The notes under the pieces are model-generated. The model saw only the letters and a list, made by a program, of their open reading frames with translations. It was not told the origin of the DNA and made no database searches. Shown piece by piece: positions 34,181-51,086 of a stretch of 64,000 bases of DNA. Positions within the stretch are counted from its first letter, which is position 1. Every line of letters starts with the position of its first letter. This stretch comes from Caprella mutica (Eukaryota > Arthropoda > Malacostraca > Amphipoda > Caprellidae), in assembly GCA_947561585.1 (NCBI GenBank), contig CANNZV010001445.1, positions 1 to 64,000 of the forward strand, in the 5' to 3' direction. Both the position numbers and the translations under genes were made by a program.

Positions 34181-34570
34181 CTACTGGATCTGGATGTTTA
34201 ATTTTTGTCTCAAACCTTTAACAGATTTTCAAGATAGATGCCAAAAAAATAGAGGAATAAAATAATGTTTTTAGAAAATTGCTAGTTTTAATATTTTGTA
34301 AAATAAACTAGTTTGAAAATAGGTTTCCTTTTTTTTGCGCCACCCTGTAGATACATCTTCGGCCTTAGTTTAAGATTTAAATTGTTTCCTGAAGTATAAA
34401 ACGTTTCCACAATAAGTTTCTCCAATTTTATACCTCTACACGAATATTAAATTTTGTAAATATGATAGAAAAATTATGGTTTAATATGCATTCTTTACTT
34501 CTTTACCTATATATTACTAAACATTTAATAATTTTCTTGATTTTTCATCTAGGAAGTTTATATTTAGGTA

Positions 34571-35281
34571 CCTACTGCTAATTAAATGTACATAAGTTCT
34601 TCATTACTTAACCCTTTCGAAGCGAGTGGGACACATAGATCCCAAAGTAAAAACAATACTTCAAAGTTTAGCAGGCTGATTTGTATAATTAGTTCCTACA
34701 AAATGTTCAAACCCGATCATCAAGAGCACAAGCAACTATTGCTTGTGCTACATAAGTACTTCATTACTTAAATGCGTCATGATAGGGATGAAGATGTTTT
34801 TTATGTAGATGTTAGATCAGTGGTTATTAACCTTTTTGGAGGTACCGAACTCCAGAAGCTCCATATATGCATTCATCGAACCCTTGTAGTTGGAAAATAG
34901 AATGTGTTTTCCCCTTCCAAATAAAAATATATGTACATAACTAAAGTTAAACTGTATTAGTGCACAAACTGTACCAAACATCGTTTTGCACTGGCACACT
35001 AAATCAATATGCTCAATGATCAAAATAAACTAAACATGAATTTTGCATATAAACAAACAACTTGATGAGCCAAACCGCCGAACCCAGGTTAAGAAACACT
35101 GTGTTAGATTAACAATTTATCCAGTTTTCAATAAAAAATATCAATTATCAAAATACGGTTAATTTCCGGCTCTTATAAAAAAGAAAATCATACTAACTTT
35201 GTTTTTACCTTTGCAAATTTGAGAAAGGTTATATTTTAGACGGCATTTATTTATCATCTTGTTATTCGCATAACTCAATTG
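34571..35281. other. Intergenic sequence, no gene recognised
   Basis: TTAACCCTTTCGAAGCGAGT near 34607 resembles the TTAACCCTTT start of piggyBac-type ends, but no matching opposite end was found. Repeated CATAAGT.CTTCATTACTTAA phrases at 34590 and 34750 flank it. Confidence 0.4.
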
Positions 35282-35283
35282 TA

Positions 35284-36905
35284 CAGTAGCGGACAAAATA
35301 TAAGGGTAGGCAAAAACAAGTTATCTAAATCTTTAATTTCATAAAAAAATAAAAAACACACATTATTGAAATTTTGCACGCATTTTCATATAGAACTCAT
35401 ATGTATTCGTGTGAAATTTCAAAGCATTTGGACAAATATTCTAGGAATAGTTCCATATTTTACTTCAAACACTAAATTTTGCTCTGGTCAAAAGTTAAGG
35501 GTAGCCATCATATACTTTGAAATATTCGTGGATATTGGCAATTAACTTAATAATTTGTTAATAATTCTTTACTATATCACTTCAATACATCTACCACAAA
35601 ATTCTTCAAATTTGGCACAATATCAAGGAGTTATCCATCTTCTATTCATCCTCGAGAAATGTCCACAATTCTTCCACATTTCTAGTGTTTCTTCTCTGAG
35701 TACAGTCTCCAATTATTATCCAAACAATCTCAATTCGATTGAGGTCAGGACTCTGTGAAAGCCAGCTCATTATATAGAGCAATTTCTTCATCTTCTAATA
35801 GAGTCGTAACTTGTTTATCTGAGTAGTAGGGTACGTTGTCCTGCTTGAAACTCTGTGGTTGAGGGTCAGCTGCTTGTTGATAGGGGAGAGTATGATGACG
35901 AAAGAGCTGTTTTATTCTTCTGCATAACTCCTCCTCGTAGACGAACAATGGTACCAGGTCCAGCAGAAAAATGCCCACCAAGACCATCACACTACCTCCT
36001 CCAAAATTAACCGTTTTATTGATGCAGTTCAGAGTTAACATTTCCCCTACTTTACGTTTAATTCGTACTTTTCTATAAGAACCAAAGACTTCTATTTTTC
36101 TTCCATCATCACTAGAATGTACTTTCGACCACTGATCAATCGACATACTCATGACAAAACACAAGTATCACTTTCCGTTTCATTTTTGAGATTGAAAGCT
36201 TCGATGCAGGGACAAATTAATGCAAACCAACTTGTTGAAGTCGAAGCGAAAAAGTAGACTGGGACACCGTACCACCAGACATGACATCTATCTCACGAGA
36301 AATTTGACCAGAAGTGTTGAAACTACCTTGCAAGCTACTTTGAAGACTTGCATGATCTTCTCTCAGCAATGCTTTGGAAAGTCTACCATTCTTCGGTTTG
36401 GAATCAACAACTCCATACAGCTTATGTTGAGCCACAATATGTTGCACAATCGTTTTGGATCTCCATGTGGCAATAGAAATCTCTTGCAACGACAATTAGA
36501 GACTGTATCAGAGGGGAAACTTGTGGACATTTCTCGAGGATGAATAGAAGATGGATAACTCCTTCATATTGTGCCAAATTTGTAGAATTATGTGGTAGAA
36601 GATGTATTAAAGTGATATAGTAAAGAATTATTCACAAATTATTAAGTTAATTGCCAATATCCGCGAATATTTCAAAGTTTATGATGGCTACCCTTGACTT
36701 TTGACCAGAGCAAAATTTTGTGTTTGAAGTAAAATATGGAACTATTCCTAGAATATTTGTCCAAATGCTTTGAAATTTCATACGAATACATATGAGTTCT
36801 ATATGAATATGCGTGCAAAATTTCAATAATGTATGTTTTGTACTTTTTATGAAATTAAAGATTTAGATCTTATTTTTGCCTACCCTTATATTATGTCAGA
36901 TACTG
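35284..36905 (-). mobile_element. Tc1-like transposon with ~389-bp inverted repeats
   Basis: The left end CAGTAGCGGACAAAATATAA and the right end (inward CAGTATCTGACATAATATAA) are flanked by TA at 35282-35283 and 36906-36907. The inverted repeats run about 389 bp on each side (35284-35672; 36519-36905), sharing blocks such as AGGGTAGGCAAAAA, ATTTTGCTCTGGTCAAAAGT and CTCGAGAAATGTCCACAA. CAGT ends, TA duplication and a Tc1-like transposase remnant agree. The total is 1622 bp. Confidence 0.9.
35640..36535 (-). pseudogene. Inactive Tc1-like transposase
   Basis: The minus-strand frame 36495-36217 carries the helix-turn-helix region (LQEISIATWRSKTIVQHIVA, SKPKNGRLSKALLRED). A second frame from 36164 has FGSYRKVRIKRKVGEML and NFGGGSVMVLVGIF, the GGGSVMVWG-type block, then FKQDNVPYYSDK near the second catalytic Asp. 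A third frame has WLSQSPDLNRIEIVW with the SPDLNPIEHLW motif. Several frame changes and stops, and a degraded first Asp block (SSDDGRKIE), make it non-functional. The C-terminus appears to read into the long inverted repeat. Confidence 0.85.
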
Positions 36906-36907
36906 TA

Positions 36908-37209
36908 TTCAACGAAATTGCCTGAAATTTGGTGGGACGATTGGTCATTGTCCAGTAACCATCTGTTCAAATTTTTGGAGCGATGCGGTCAAAGGTCAAG
37001 GTCAAAATAATTTAGAACTCAAAAAGTAGTCAACCAAATTACATGAAAATTTATGGGACGATAAGTTCATGTCTACGAATCATTTGGGTAAGATTTTGGG
37101 AGCGAACTGGTCAAAGGTAAAGTTCATCTAAAACTCCAGGATTCTTGGATAGCCAAGGTCATTTATAATAGGCGGCGAAAGTATGCACTCTATTGAGTGC
37201 CGGTTCTAG
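36908..37209 (+). mobile_element. Helitron 3' terminal part
   Basis: A perfect hairpin GCACTC-TATT-GAGTGC (37185-37200) is followed 5 bp later by CTAG (37206-37209) and a flanking T, the hallmark of a Helitron 3' end. The preceding sequence (AACGAAATTGCCTGAAATTT, GGTCAAAGGTCAAGGTCA) looks like Helitron interior. The 5' end was not found, and the Tc1-like element abuts or interrupts it at 36905. Confidence 0.72.
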
Positions 37210-37210
37210 T

Positions 37211-38610
37211 TATCTATAATTTCAGTAATAAAATTTTACATAGGTATATTTTTTTTGACTGAAAAGTGGTATAGGTGTATTAAATTTATTCATTATTTGT
37301 TCCCTTAGTAGGCGATGCATGATATTTAAAAAAGTGTTTAGGGTAACTTATTGATAGTTGGGGTAAAAAGTTTAGTTGGTGAAAGAAAATCTGGGGGAAG
37401 GACGGTGGGGGAGGTGGACGGACTGAGTACACACCTCTCTAGAAAACAATCTTAAGAACGCCAACTCTAAACAACTGCATCAAAAACATCTTTTTTTTCT
37501 TCATTAAATCCATAATTAATTTAGAATTTTTAGTATTTATGATAGAAATGTAAAAAAAAATACCGTTAGGTTTAAACACTTTTCTAGAGGTGTGTGACGT
37601 CACTCATAATATTTTCGGATGTTCCAATATTGTACTTAGTATACTACTCTATTTATTTACTATGGTTAGTATAGTATAAATATATTGTTTTCATTATAAA
37701 GCAGATATATATATATTAAACGTTTACTTTAATTCAACGTGTAATTATTGGTTATATTTTTAAACAGTTTTTTATTATTATAAAGTTTTAACCATCAACT
37801 TCCTATTAAATACAAAGCAGTCAGTCAGAAAAGTAACTCCTATAACAAATTCACATACCACAAGTCTATGACATGCTCATGAATGCAGAAAAGCTACTCG
37901 GTGAAAAGTTACAGGATAGAATGCAAACAATTCAATGGTAATTTAATACTTTATTACGTAGTTTCATCAACTTAAAATATATCACAATTAACTAATACAT
38001 CATGATTGAGAACATTTTCATTAACAATATGACTTATTAAAATATTATAAACTTTAAAATGATATTATTTAACTAAAGTTATAATCTATTTGGTGAGTCG
38101 CAATAACGGCACTAAAAGTCCAATCAGCTATACTACCTATTTTATAAATTTAATCTATAAATATTTTCTGTGTCCATATGAAATAATTAGGCTTAAATTA
38201 CTATGATAATATATTTGTATATCATTTAGATATATAAAGTCTTCAAAATATGAACTTTCACAAAAAAATTAAAGTAACATTTGTTTTAAGATAATACAGT
38301 TAATAATTAATATTTTATTGATTTTGATGTAATGTTTTTATTTTTTAGAAAAGAATGGACTGGACCTTTAAAAGAGGTAATTGAACACAAGAGGAGGGGG
38401 CAAATTAAATAAAAAGTTACTTACACAAAAAAAGAAATGTTAATCGATGTAAAATTTACAAAATATTAAATACACGAGATTAGAATTATTGCCAAAATAC
38501 TTTTGATGAAATTAAATCGTTGACAGAATTTGAAACCCAGTGAAAAACTGTAATCACTTCAATTATTTTCTAAATAGTTAATTTTTACAAAGTCATTATT
38601 TGGTTATTAT
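37211..38610. other. Intergenic sequence downstream of the kinase gene
   Basis: 37815-37905 is a copy of a dispersed repeat containing GCAGTCAGTCAGAAAAGTAA and ATGCAGAAAAGCTACT, also found in Hrs introns. A TTTATT at 38337-38342 could be the minus-strand AATAAA signal of the kinase gene. Confidence 0.5.
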
Positions 38611-44224
<5,614 letters not shown>

Positions 44225-44248
44225 GATAACTAACTAATGAAAACCTCT

Positions 44249-45618
44249 CTGAAACTTAAAATCTGGTTAGGAATAATAGGTAGCTACTAAATGATATCAT
44301 TATTATCATAGCGTCGAGGCGGGCTAGTTTATGTACCCCCAATAACTCTTAAATGAAAGGGCAAATACAATTTTGAATGGCACCATCGAAAAGAGCAGGT
44401 GTCGATATTTCCCATATTCTGCAGTCAGGGTGTGCACTGGCACCCAACACCATAAGAGAGGTGTTCTTGCTTATCTTATCAAATAATCAGTGAATCCCTT
44501 AACCTTTTAGCGGGCACTTCTTCAGACTGGGGTATATGATATATTTTTCTTAAAAGTAGCCAGACTGTATTTCATGGTAAATTCCACTAACTTGTTGGTG
44601 GAATTTTTCCCCTTCAAAAATAATATTCTGTCATAGTCAGTGGATTTTTAGCTATTTATTCCTATGTTACCATCCAAGTAAAATAGTATAATTCATAAAC
44701 TCTTCACTTGTCTCTCCAAAAATAACCAAATTTCTTTCCAAAGTCCAGTCAGAAAAGAATGTCTCCACAGACCCAGGATTTTTTTTACAGAAATTGGGAT
44801 TTGGCATAATTGGGCGGAGCAAAAAAGGGAACATAGGAATCAAATAAGACTTGGGCGCAGGATTAATCCACAAATCCTGGTATACTTTTATCAGTTTTAT
44901 GATTATATCATAAATTCTCTCCAAAATAACCCATGTTTTCATGTGTGGCAGGAAAGTCACCAGTTTAGTGAGAAAATGTAACCAGATTGCCACATTAAAT
45001 TCACTTTTAATGAGAAATTAGACTTCCGAGAATCCTAGGTATTAAAGATTTTACACTTAAAAACATCCTTATGCTTCATGTCTGATGCATTTGCATGTGC
45101 ATCTCTTGAGACTATTTTATGAGTGATTTACCTACTCGACATTTACAGGTTTTTCAACTCATTTCACCCCTCAAAAGTCGCCAATATACTGCAATACTGG
45201 CGACTTTCCACTCTGGAAAAAGTGGTCTTTTCTGATGAATTAATTACTCTGTTGGAGTTTAGCAAACCTTAAAATAAAGTAAAAAATTAATGGGAACTAA
45301 ATAATCCGCAGCACTTAGTCTTTAAGATTCATCTTTTAGGCTGACTCTGTCCAAACTTTGAAACATGGAAAATAACATTGTATTTTTGTAGCAAAGGAGA
45401 AAAATTGATATATCTCTCCATTTGCAATCAGAGGGCCAGAGTGGAATAATATCTTATTTCAGATTGACTAGTAACTCTGTTAGGAATTTAGAATGAACAA
45501 AAATTACTCATTTTAACCCTAAAAAGTGCAGAAATCAGTAAATTATTTTATAAATTTCAACTCCGCAGTGAAAACTAATGTAAAATAAGTCATTTATGCT
45601 TCACAATTGGGCTTGTTG
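44249..45618. other. Spacer with hAT-type MITE fragments
   Basis: 44562-44690 starts CCAGACTGTATTT and shares TTTTTAGCTATTTATTCCTA with the 50.7-51.5 kb elements, but its far end is missing. 45208-45443 starts CCACTCTGGAAAAAGTGG, ends CCAGAGTGG, and resembles the left part of the 54153 element. The 108-codon minus-strand frame at 44667-44993 has no recognisable character. Confidence 0.5.
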
Positions 45619-45838
45619 CCAGTCTGCAGAATGTGTCTCTTCTCCCGCAGAGATTTTAATTTGAGAGAGAGTTATTCTCTGACTCTCAGCAGCAGATTCA
45701 GAATCTCCCGCAGCAAAATTAATGGTAACACAGGAATTAATTCAAAATCTCCCACAGCTAAATTAATGGTAACATAGAAATTAATTCAAGATCTCCCGCA
45801 GAGAGTCTTGGAAAAATGTTCCATATTCCGCAGACTGG
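45619..45838. mobile_element. hAT-type MITE with 8-bp target duplication
   Basis: It starts CCAGTCTGCAGAATGTG and ends TATTCCGCAGACTGG. GCTTGTTG flanks both sides (45611-45618 and 45839-45846). The interior repeats AATCTCCCGCAG-type units and carries no coding. Confidence 0.9.
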
Positions 45839-46650
45839 GCTTGTTGTGATGATAAACATCACTAATGGGAATACATGAAGTTAGCCTTATTAGTTAGGAG
45901 TAACTCTGTTAGAATTTATGTTTTCCAGTCTGGTCAGAGGGCTCAAAATAATTGTCACAATAATTGTAGCTGGCTCAAAATAATTGTCACTCGCCATTAA
46001 AATGGCGAGTTGGTGACAGATTACTGCCAGTAACCTGGATACCAGTAACTTACTTACCACTACCAGTAACTTACTGGTAGTGGTCCCAGTCTCCCAGATT
46101 GCAAAAACTATTCAGTCCTGAGTCCATTCCATGATTCCAACAACTACCTAGAGGCTAGGTAGAAGAAATTCTCTCTTTTGGGTTCCTTGATTTAAACAAT
46201 TAATCCCGTCGAGAAACTAGGTAACAACTACCAGTGTACATATAAGCCTTGCAAGGTACCTACCTAAACCTAGCTAATAATAACTGCGTGTTTTTTCTTT
46301 GGTTCTTCATATATCAAAATAATTTGACTTTACTACGATGTAACACTCAAAATAATTTGAATTTATTACGATTAAGTAATCAAAATAATTTGAATTTATT
46401 ACGAAGCAGCAATCAAATAATTGATTGCTAACAAAAAATTTTTTTTCAATAAAAACTCAATTGAATTAGGTAGGTCCAGTTCACAATGAATAAGATGCGA
46501 CTTCATCTGTCGCATTTAGCAATAATGATATACATGTAAAACTCTTACAGCGGACGATCTTTGAACGGACACCCTATACAAAGGACAAACATTTTCCGCT
46601 CTAGGAGACTGCAGTTTGCTACAACGAACTCTTTAAATTTTTTGGTTTAA
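45839..46650. other. Spacer, nothing coding recognised
   Basis: An isolated CCAGTCTGG end lies near 45927. Short repeats of AATAATTTGAATTTATTACG (46318-46415) and CAGTAACTTACTGGTAGTGG (46040-46085) are present. No gene. Confidence 0.5.
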
Positions 46651-47228
46651 AGGTCCTCTCCAAGAAATTTTTTTACTGCTTAAATCAACGAGGCTAATGT
46701 TTCTTATCATTTTACTGCAAATTTCATAAAATTTGATGGCATATTTTTGATTTTATATGCTTTTGAAGATTTTTTAATACAAACTCTACAAAACCTATTT
46801 TACTTCCGACTTTCTAATTTTCAGTCTAAAGAAGAAGAATGTACACCATTTGTTTTGATTGTCAACTAGGTATTTGGTTTAATAAATCTATTTATTATTC
46901 ATTTAAAGGTTTGAATTTGGATAAACTTATTATAGAAACGTTTATATACTTTTAGAAACAATTAATATCTTAAAAGAAGACCAGAAACGCATTGTAATTT
47001 TAAAAATCTAAATTTATAATCAAAACAAAGAGTTTACAATCTTTTTTCTCAGCGTCAGGTTGGAGATTCGCTCGATTGTTGCTCACAGAGTAATAAAAAC
47101 TTTAAAAAAAAATAATAAAATATATAATGAACCGAATTGTATGCGATTTGCAGAATAATGATCGTAGACCTTGGTTCTACAATACTTTGTAATAAACTCA
47201 TTTTTTCCCCGGAGTCTGGAGAGGACCT
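46651..47228. mobile_element. TTAA-flanked non-autonomous element, 578 bp
   Basis: AGGTCCTCTCCA on the left mirrors TGGAGAGGACCT on the right. Each is flanked by TTAA (46647-46650 and 47229-47232), suggesting a piggyBac-type target. Inside there is a further inverted pair around ACAAAGAGTTTACAATC. It is homologous to the interrupted copy at 31376-34570. Confidence 0.75.
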
Positions 47229-47463
47229 TTAACAAATATTTCATTCGTCTACCAAGTATCTAGTCAAACATTGATTATAACCATAGGTATTACTATTACA
47301 ATAGACAATCAACACTAAATAAATTGTTTTAAGATTTTCATTATCTTGGTCTAAATTAATAGGAAACAAAGACTATAGGTGAATATATAATAGATACTTT
47401 GATTTATAAAATTGTGTTACATAGAACAATCAGCAATTTTATCATCCGAGAAATATTTTTGGT

Positions 47464-47608
47464 ACAAAGTTTCAAGTTATTGGGTGGTTCTACATTTCCG
47501 GGCACTTAAAATACCAATTGAAGTAAAAGTTAAATAATGATTATTATATATAGTTTTTACATGTTCAAAAATATGGAACCGATCGATAACATGGAATTTA
47601 CATTATAT
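47464..47608. mobile_element. Palindromic TA-type MITE
   Basis: GTTTCAAGTTATTGGGTGGT faces GGAACCGATCGATAACATGG. Decayed ends. Confidence 0.7.
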
Positions 47609-48207
47609 GAGACATGTTGAAATTTTGAATAAATTGACTCCTAACCTCTACGAACGGTAATAACATAGAGACAAGTCTCGCAATTATTACCATTTCAAAA
47701 TAAGGGGTGTAATAAAAGAGGGGCTTGCCTGTACCCCATTTATAGCAATATGTCAAATACCATACTTATAACCACACGTACTTTACAATGTAAAAGCACA
47801 TGCAACACATGTGGCATCCATTTACAATAAGTATACATGATATACAGTGCTAAATGGTATACACATGGAAATGCTTGTAAGGTAAGGATATTGTACTTCA
47901 GCTTAATTTTCACTATTTTCCTGCAGAAGTTTGTAGCTTGTGTTGGATTGAGGAGATACTTTCTGGTTAATGATGCATCTGCTCAGGTTCTAGAAAAATT
48001 CGGCCTCGTTTGATAATGCAATTTTATTAAAGAACAACAGTAGAAAAAGTTGAAATTATGTATCCTAAAATGTGTAGTGTATTTATTAAAAGCACATAAT
48101 ATTAAATTATTAATTGTTGTAAAATGATACGTAACATTAAAAAATTTGATATGTTAAAATTAATTTAACATGAGATTTGAGTGGGAAATTCGGTCCGAGG
48201 TATAAAT
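47609..48207. other. Sequence downstream of the zinc-finger gene
   Basis: TTTATT at 48082-48087 (AATAAA on the minus strand) is a possible polyadenylation signal ~400 bp past the zinc-finger stop. No other feature. Confidence 0.4.
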
Positions 48208-48416
48208 AAAGGCTTCTTCACGCATGTCAGGGATCCGTCGGGGACGTCACCAGTCAGTGATTTATCACTTTGGGGAGCCGGTACGGTGTGAATAGGTTCG
48301 TTGATATTAAAGTAACGATAAAATTTTTTCACTGACATTGAATCACTGAGAGGATAGTGACGGAGACGGACTGGAGACGTTCCGGACGGATCCCTGACAT
48401 GTGTGAAGAAGCCTTA
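48208..48416. mobile_element. GC-richer MITE in the zinc-finger 3' region
   Basis: AAGGCTTCTTCACGCATGTC continuing AGGGATCCGTC is mirrored by GACGGATCCCTGACATGTGT continuing GAAGAAGCCTT. It lies 66 bp downstream of the zinc-finger stop codon, so it probably forms part of that 3' UTR. The duplication could be TAA/TTA, but this is unclear. Confidence 0.8.
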
Positions 48417-48481
48417 AAGCTAATCAGTTAGATGTATCGGGGGTGTACTGCTGTGAGTGAGATGAATGGAGAAATGCAATA

Positions 48482-49663
48482 TCAGCTGTTAGATTTGAAT
48501 GACTTTTCACCATTGTGAATTTTTTGATGTCTCTTGCAATTAGATGACTGATAGAATGCCTTATCACAATAACTGCATTTGAATGGTTTCTCACCAGTGT
48601 GAATTCTTTGATGTAAATTGAGTTGAGATGAATGAGAGAATGCCTTATCACAATAGTTACATTTGTATGGCTTCTCTCCAGTGTGAACTCTTTTATGGCC
48701 AATGAGAGTAGATAACGTAGAGAAAGCCATATCACAATAATTGCATTGGAATGGCTTCTCACCAGTGTGAATTCTTTGGTGTTTTTTGAGATTAGATAAA
48801 ATAGAGAATGACTTATCACAGTGATTGCATTTAAATGGCTTCTCACCAGTGTGAACTCTTTGATGTTTATTGACAGCAGATGACTGAGAGAATGACTTAT
48901 CACATAAATTGCACTTGAATGGTTTCTCACCAGTGTGAATTCTTTGATGATTTCTGAGACCATCTAAATTAGAGAATTTCTTGTTACAATAATAGCATAT
49001 GAATGGCTTTTCACCAGTGTGAACTCTTTGATGTCTTTTGAGGTTATTTGGCTGAGAGAATACCATATCACAATTACTGCATTTGAATGGCTTTTCTCCA
49101 GTGTGAATTCTTTGATGAACATTGAGTCGAGATAAATTAGTAAATACCTTATCACAATGTTTGCATTTGAATGGCTTCTCACCATTGTGAATTATTTGAT
49201 GTTTTTTGAGATCAGATGAGTGAGAGAATGCCTTATCACAATAACTACATTTATTTGACTTTGTAACTTCCATTTCAGGACAATTGAAATATCCAAATTC
49301 TTCATTAGTAGGCGCTTCTCTTTTCTCCAATTTTATCACATTTTCATTTTTCACTTTTTCTATATGTATCAGATTCAACTCAGAATCAGGCTCAATTCTG
49401 ATATCATAATCAGTAGCTTCATGCTTGATAATTAACTCTTCTTCAAAAAATTCATTCTTAATATCAGTGCAGTATGTATCCAGGGAGAAAAATTCATCTT
49501 GATCCACTCCTTTCAATAGAGGGTCATGATCAACACCTATACACGAGAGATCTGAAATATCTGGCTTGATATCTTCCTCTTCCTTCAAGTAGATCACATT
49601 GGATGTGTCAGCAATAACTCCCTCTCCTTCTGCTATTGCGGGAACCTCACCTGCAGACTCCAT
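48482..49663 (-). CDS. C2H2 zinc-finger protein with nine fingers, 393 aa
   Basis: A single coding exon. Residues 1-138 form an acidic N-terminal region (YLKEEEDIKPDISD, FFEEELIIKHEATD) without a recognised ZAD or BTB domain. From about residue 139 there are nine uninterrupted C-X2-C-X12-H-X3-H fingers of 28 residues joined by TGEKPFKC-type linkers, ending HNGEKSFKSNS. Tandem fingers with these linkers normally bind DNA, so a nuclear transcription regulator is likely; the target cannot be read. An ATG 15 bp upstream would add MLFFQ, but TTGTTTTTTCAG ends exactly before ATGGAGTCTGCAG. That looks like a splice acceptor, so the start at 49663 is preferred and a 5' UTR exon upstream is implied. 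No one-to-one orthologue is claimed. Confidence 0.9.
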   Translation of the reverse strand: MESAGEVPAIAEGEGVIADTSNVIYLKEEEDIKPDISDLSCIGVDHDPLLKGVDQDEFFSLDTYCTDIKNEFFEEELIIKHEATDYDIRIEPDSELNLIHIEKVKNENVIKLEKREAPTNEEFGYFNCPEMEVTKSNKCSYCDKAFSHSSDLKKHQIIHNGEKPFKCKHCDKVFTNLSRLNVHQRIHTGEKPFKCSNCDMVFSQPNNLKRHQRVHTGEKPFICYYCNKKFSNLDGLRNHQRIHTGEKPFKCNLCDKSFSQSSAVNKHQRVHTGEKPFKCNHCDKSFSILSNLKKHQRIHTGEKPFQCNYCDMAFSTLSTLIGHKRVHTGEKPYKCNYCDKAFSHSSQLNLHQRIHTGEKPFKCSYCDKAFYQSSNCKRHQKIHNGEKSFKSNS

Positions 49664-50721
49664 CTGAAAAAACAACATTATTAGAGACTTGATGTACTGA
49701 TAAAAAATAGTTACAACAGACTTTGAAAGAGCAGTCAGACATGAAAGTTTTTTAATATAAAAAGTTATTTAATATTTATCATCATTTAGTGGAACTGTTC
49801 ATATGATAGCTAATCCATGAATACCGCCACTAAGGAAAGTAAAAAAAAGTAGAAAAGCATGACTAGACAGGTCATGCAGAAGGATGGTATGGTAGAATGG
49901 GCAATAACAAAACAGTGCTAAGAAGGAATATTCACTGAATAAGAAAAACATCTGAATTAAAGGGAAAATAAGCAATTGGAGATGTAATCCTTACAGAAGA
50001 AACAAAAAAAGGAATAAAAATAAGTAAAATGAACAAAATTAAAACTTATACGAATGACAGCATGAATAATAGCTAACAAAATATATAATAACAATAATGA
50101 TTGAAAATATCAAATATGTATATACTCACTCAGTTGGTGAAGAAGTAGAGGGTTTAGAATGAAGACTATTATCAAAAGGATTATATGAGTTACACTAATG
50201 ATTTTATAAGTTCTGTAAAGGTATAAATGGGAATAGACTTAGAAGTGAAGTTTTAACAATAATTGTCCCTACAAATACAACACAACACGCCATTGACCGT
50301 GTTTCATATAAAAAACATTTGTACAGGTTATTGTACCCCAGTATCACTTTGATATCAGCACTGAGTTCCCATTAAGAATATCTTTTTAACAAAAATATTT
50401 TGAAAACATAGTGTGATCAAAACTTATTATCCACAAAATATATATATATATATAAAAATACATGATCATTCTTCCATCTTCCTTTTAAGTTTAGTAAGGA
50501 ATAAGCATGTTTTCTTTTTATGTTCATGATTGAAAATATCTTATGTATATTATAATATTTGTGTATTTCGTCTGTCTTCCACAGAGCACAGATCAGTAAT
50601 ATTACTTCAGGATTTTGAATTAAACTGTCAACTTCATTCTGGTCTTCCATTCAATTCAGTCTATGAAAATGTGAATTTTAATTTCACGACATAGTCCACG
50701 ACTTTACACCAAACTAGTGGC
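49664..50721. other. Region upstream of the zinc-finger gene
   Basis: The 5' non-coding exon and promoter should lie here or further right but were not identified. A (TA) microsatellite lies at 50440-50454. Confidence 0.45.
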
Positions 50722-51086
50722 CCAGTCTGTATTTGGTGAACAGAATCCCACTGACTTTTACACAAAGCTGAAAAATCCACCATAAATTTTCAATAATTTT
50801 GCTGATCCACCAACATTTTCCCAATTTATCCACCGAAAATTAATGGTAACATAGGAATTAATAGCTAAAAGTCCACAGACTTTGATAGAATATTATTTTC
50901 AAATGGAAAAAATATTCTGGCAAAGTCGGTGGATTTTTAGCTATTTATTCCTATGTTACCATTAATTTTCGGTGGATAAATTGGGAAAAATGTTGGTGGA
51001 TCAGCTAAATTACTGGAAACATATGGTAAATTTTTTCAGCTTTTTGATAAAGTAAGTGGGATTTTGTGCACCAAATACAGACTGGG
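50722..51086. mobile_element. hAT-type MITE, ~365 bp near-full palindrome
   Basis: CCAGTCTGTATTTGGTG faces CACCAAATACAGACTGG. Most of the interior is mirrored: ATCCACCAACATTTTCCCAA against TTGGGAAAAATGTTGGTGGA. Flanks CTAGTGGC and CCAGTGGC look like an imperfect 8-bp target duplication. Confidence 0.85.

Larger units (their letters stand above)
31595..34347 (-). mobile_element. Mariner-like (Tc1/mariner) element, carries a retrotransposon
   Basis: The left end TACAGGATGGCGCAAAGAAA mirrors the right end, which reads inward CAGGGTGGCGCAAAAAAAAG. Similarity extends about 90 bp inward (GTTTATTTTACAAA.TATTAAA.CTAG). TA target duplications sit at 31593-31594 and 34348-34349. The interior holds a decayed minus-strand transposase and a later non-LTR insertion. 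The catalytic C-terminal part of the transposase was not found, so the element is not autonomous. Confidence 0.78.
31376..34570. mobile_element. TTAA-type element copy, split by a mariner-like insertion
   Basis: 31380-31594 (CTCCGGGAAAAAATAA ... TCTGACGCTGAAGAAAAAGA ... ACTCTTTGTTTTGATTTTA) matches, in opposite orientation, 47000-47215. The sequence resuming at 34348 (AGATTTAAATTGTTTCCTGA ... AAACGTTTCCACAATAAGTT) matches the adjoining part of that copy (around 46890-46985). The uninterrupted copy at 46651-47228 thus shows the empty site, with the mariner-like element inserted at a TA. The far right end could not be placed exactly. Confidence 0.7.

Noticed and set aside
34600..34780. piggyBac-type end (TTAACCCTTTCGAAGCGAGT)
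   Set aside because: No mirrored end or second TTAA at a sensible distance was found.
44667..44993. 108-codon minus-strand frame as a small gene
   Set aside because: It overlaps hAT-type MITE fragments, has no recognised motif and no supporting splice or promoter context.
48424..48963. 179-codon minus-strand frame overlapping the zinc-finger gene
   Set aside because: It is an out-of-frame reading of the 84-bp finger repeat (recurring KEFTLVRSH); the finger frame has the Cys/His pattern.
49664..49678. Upstream ATG adding MLFFQ to the zinc-finger protein
   Set aside because: Those bases read as the pyrimidine tract and CAG of a splice acceptor directly before the next ATG.
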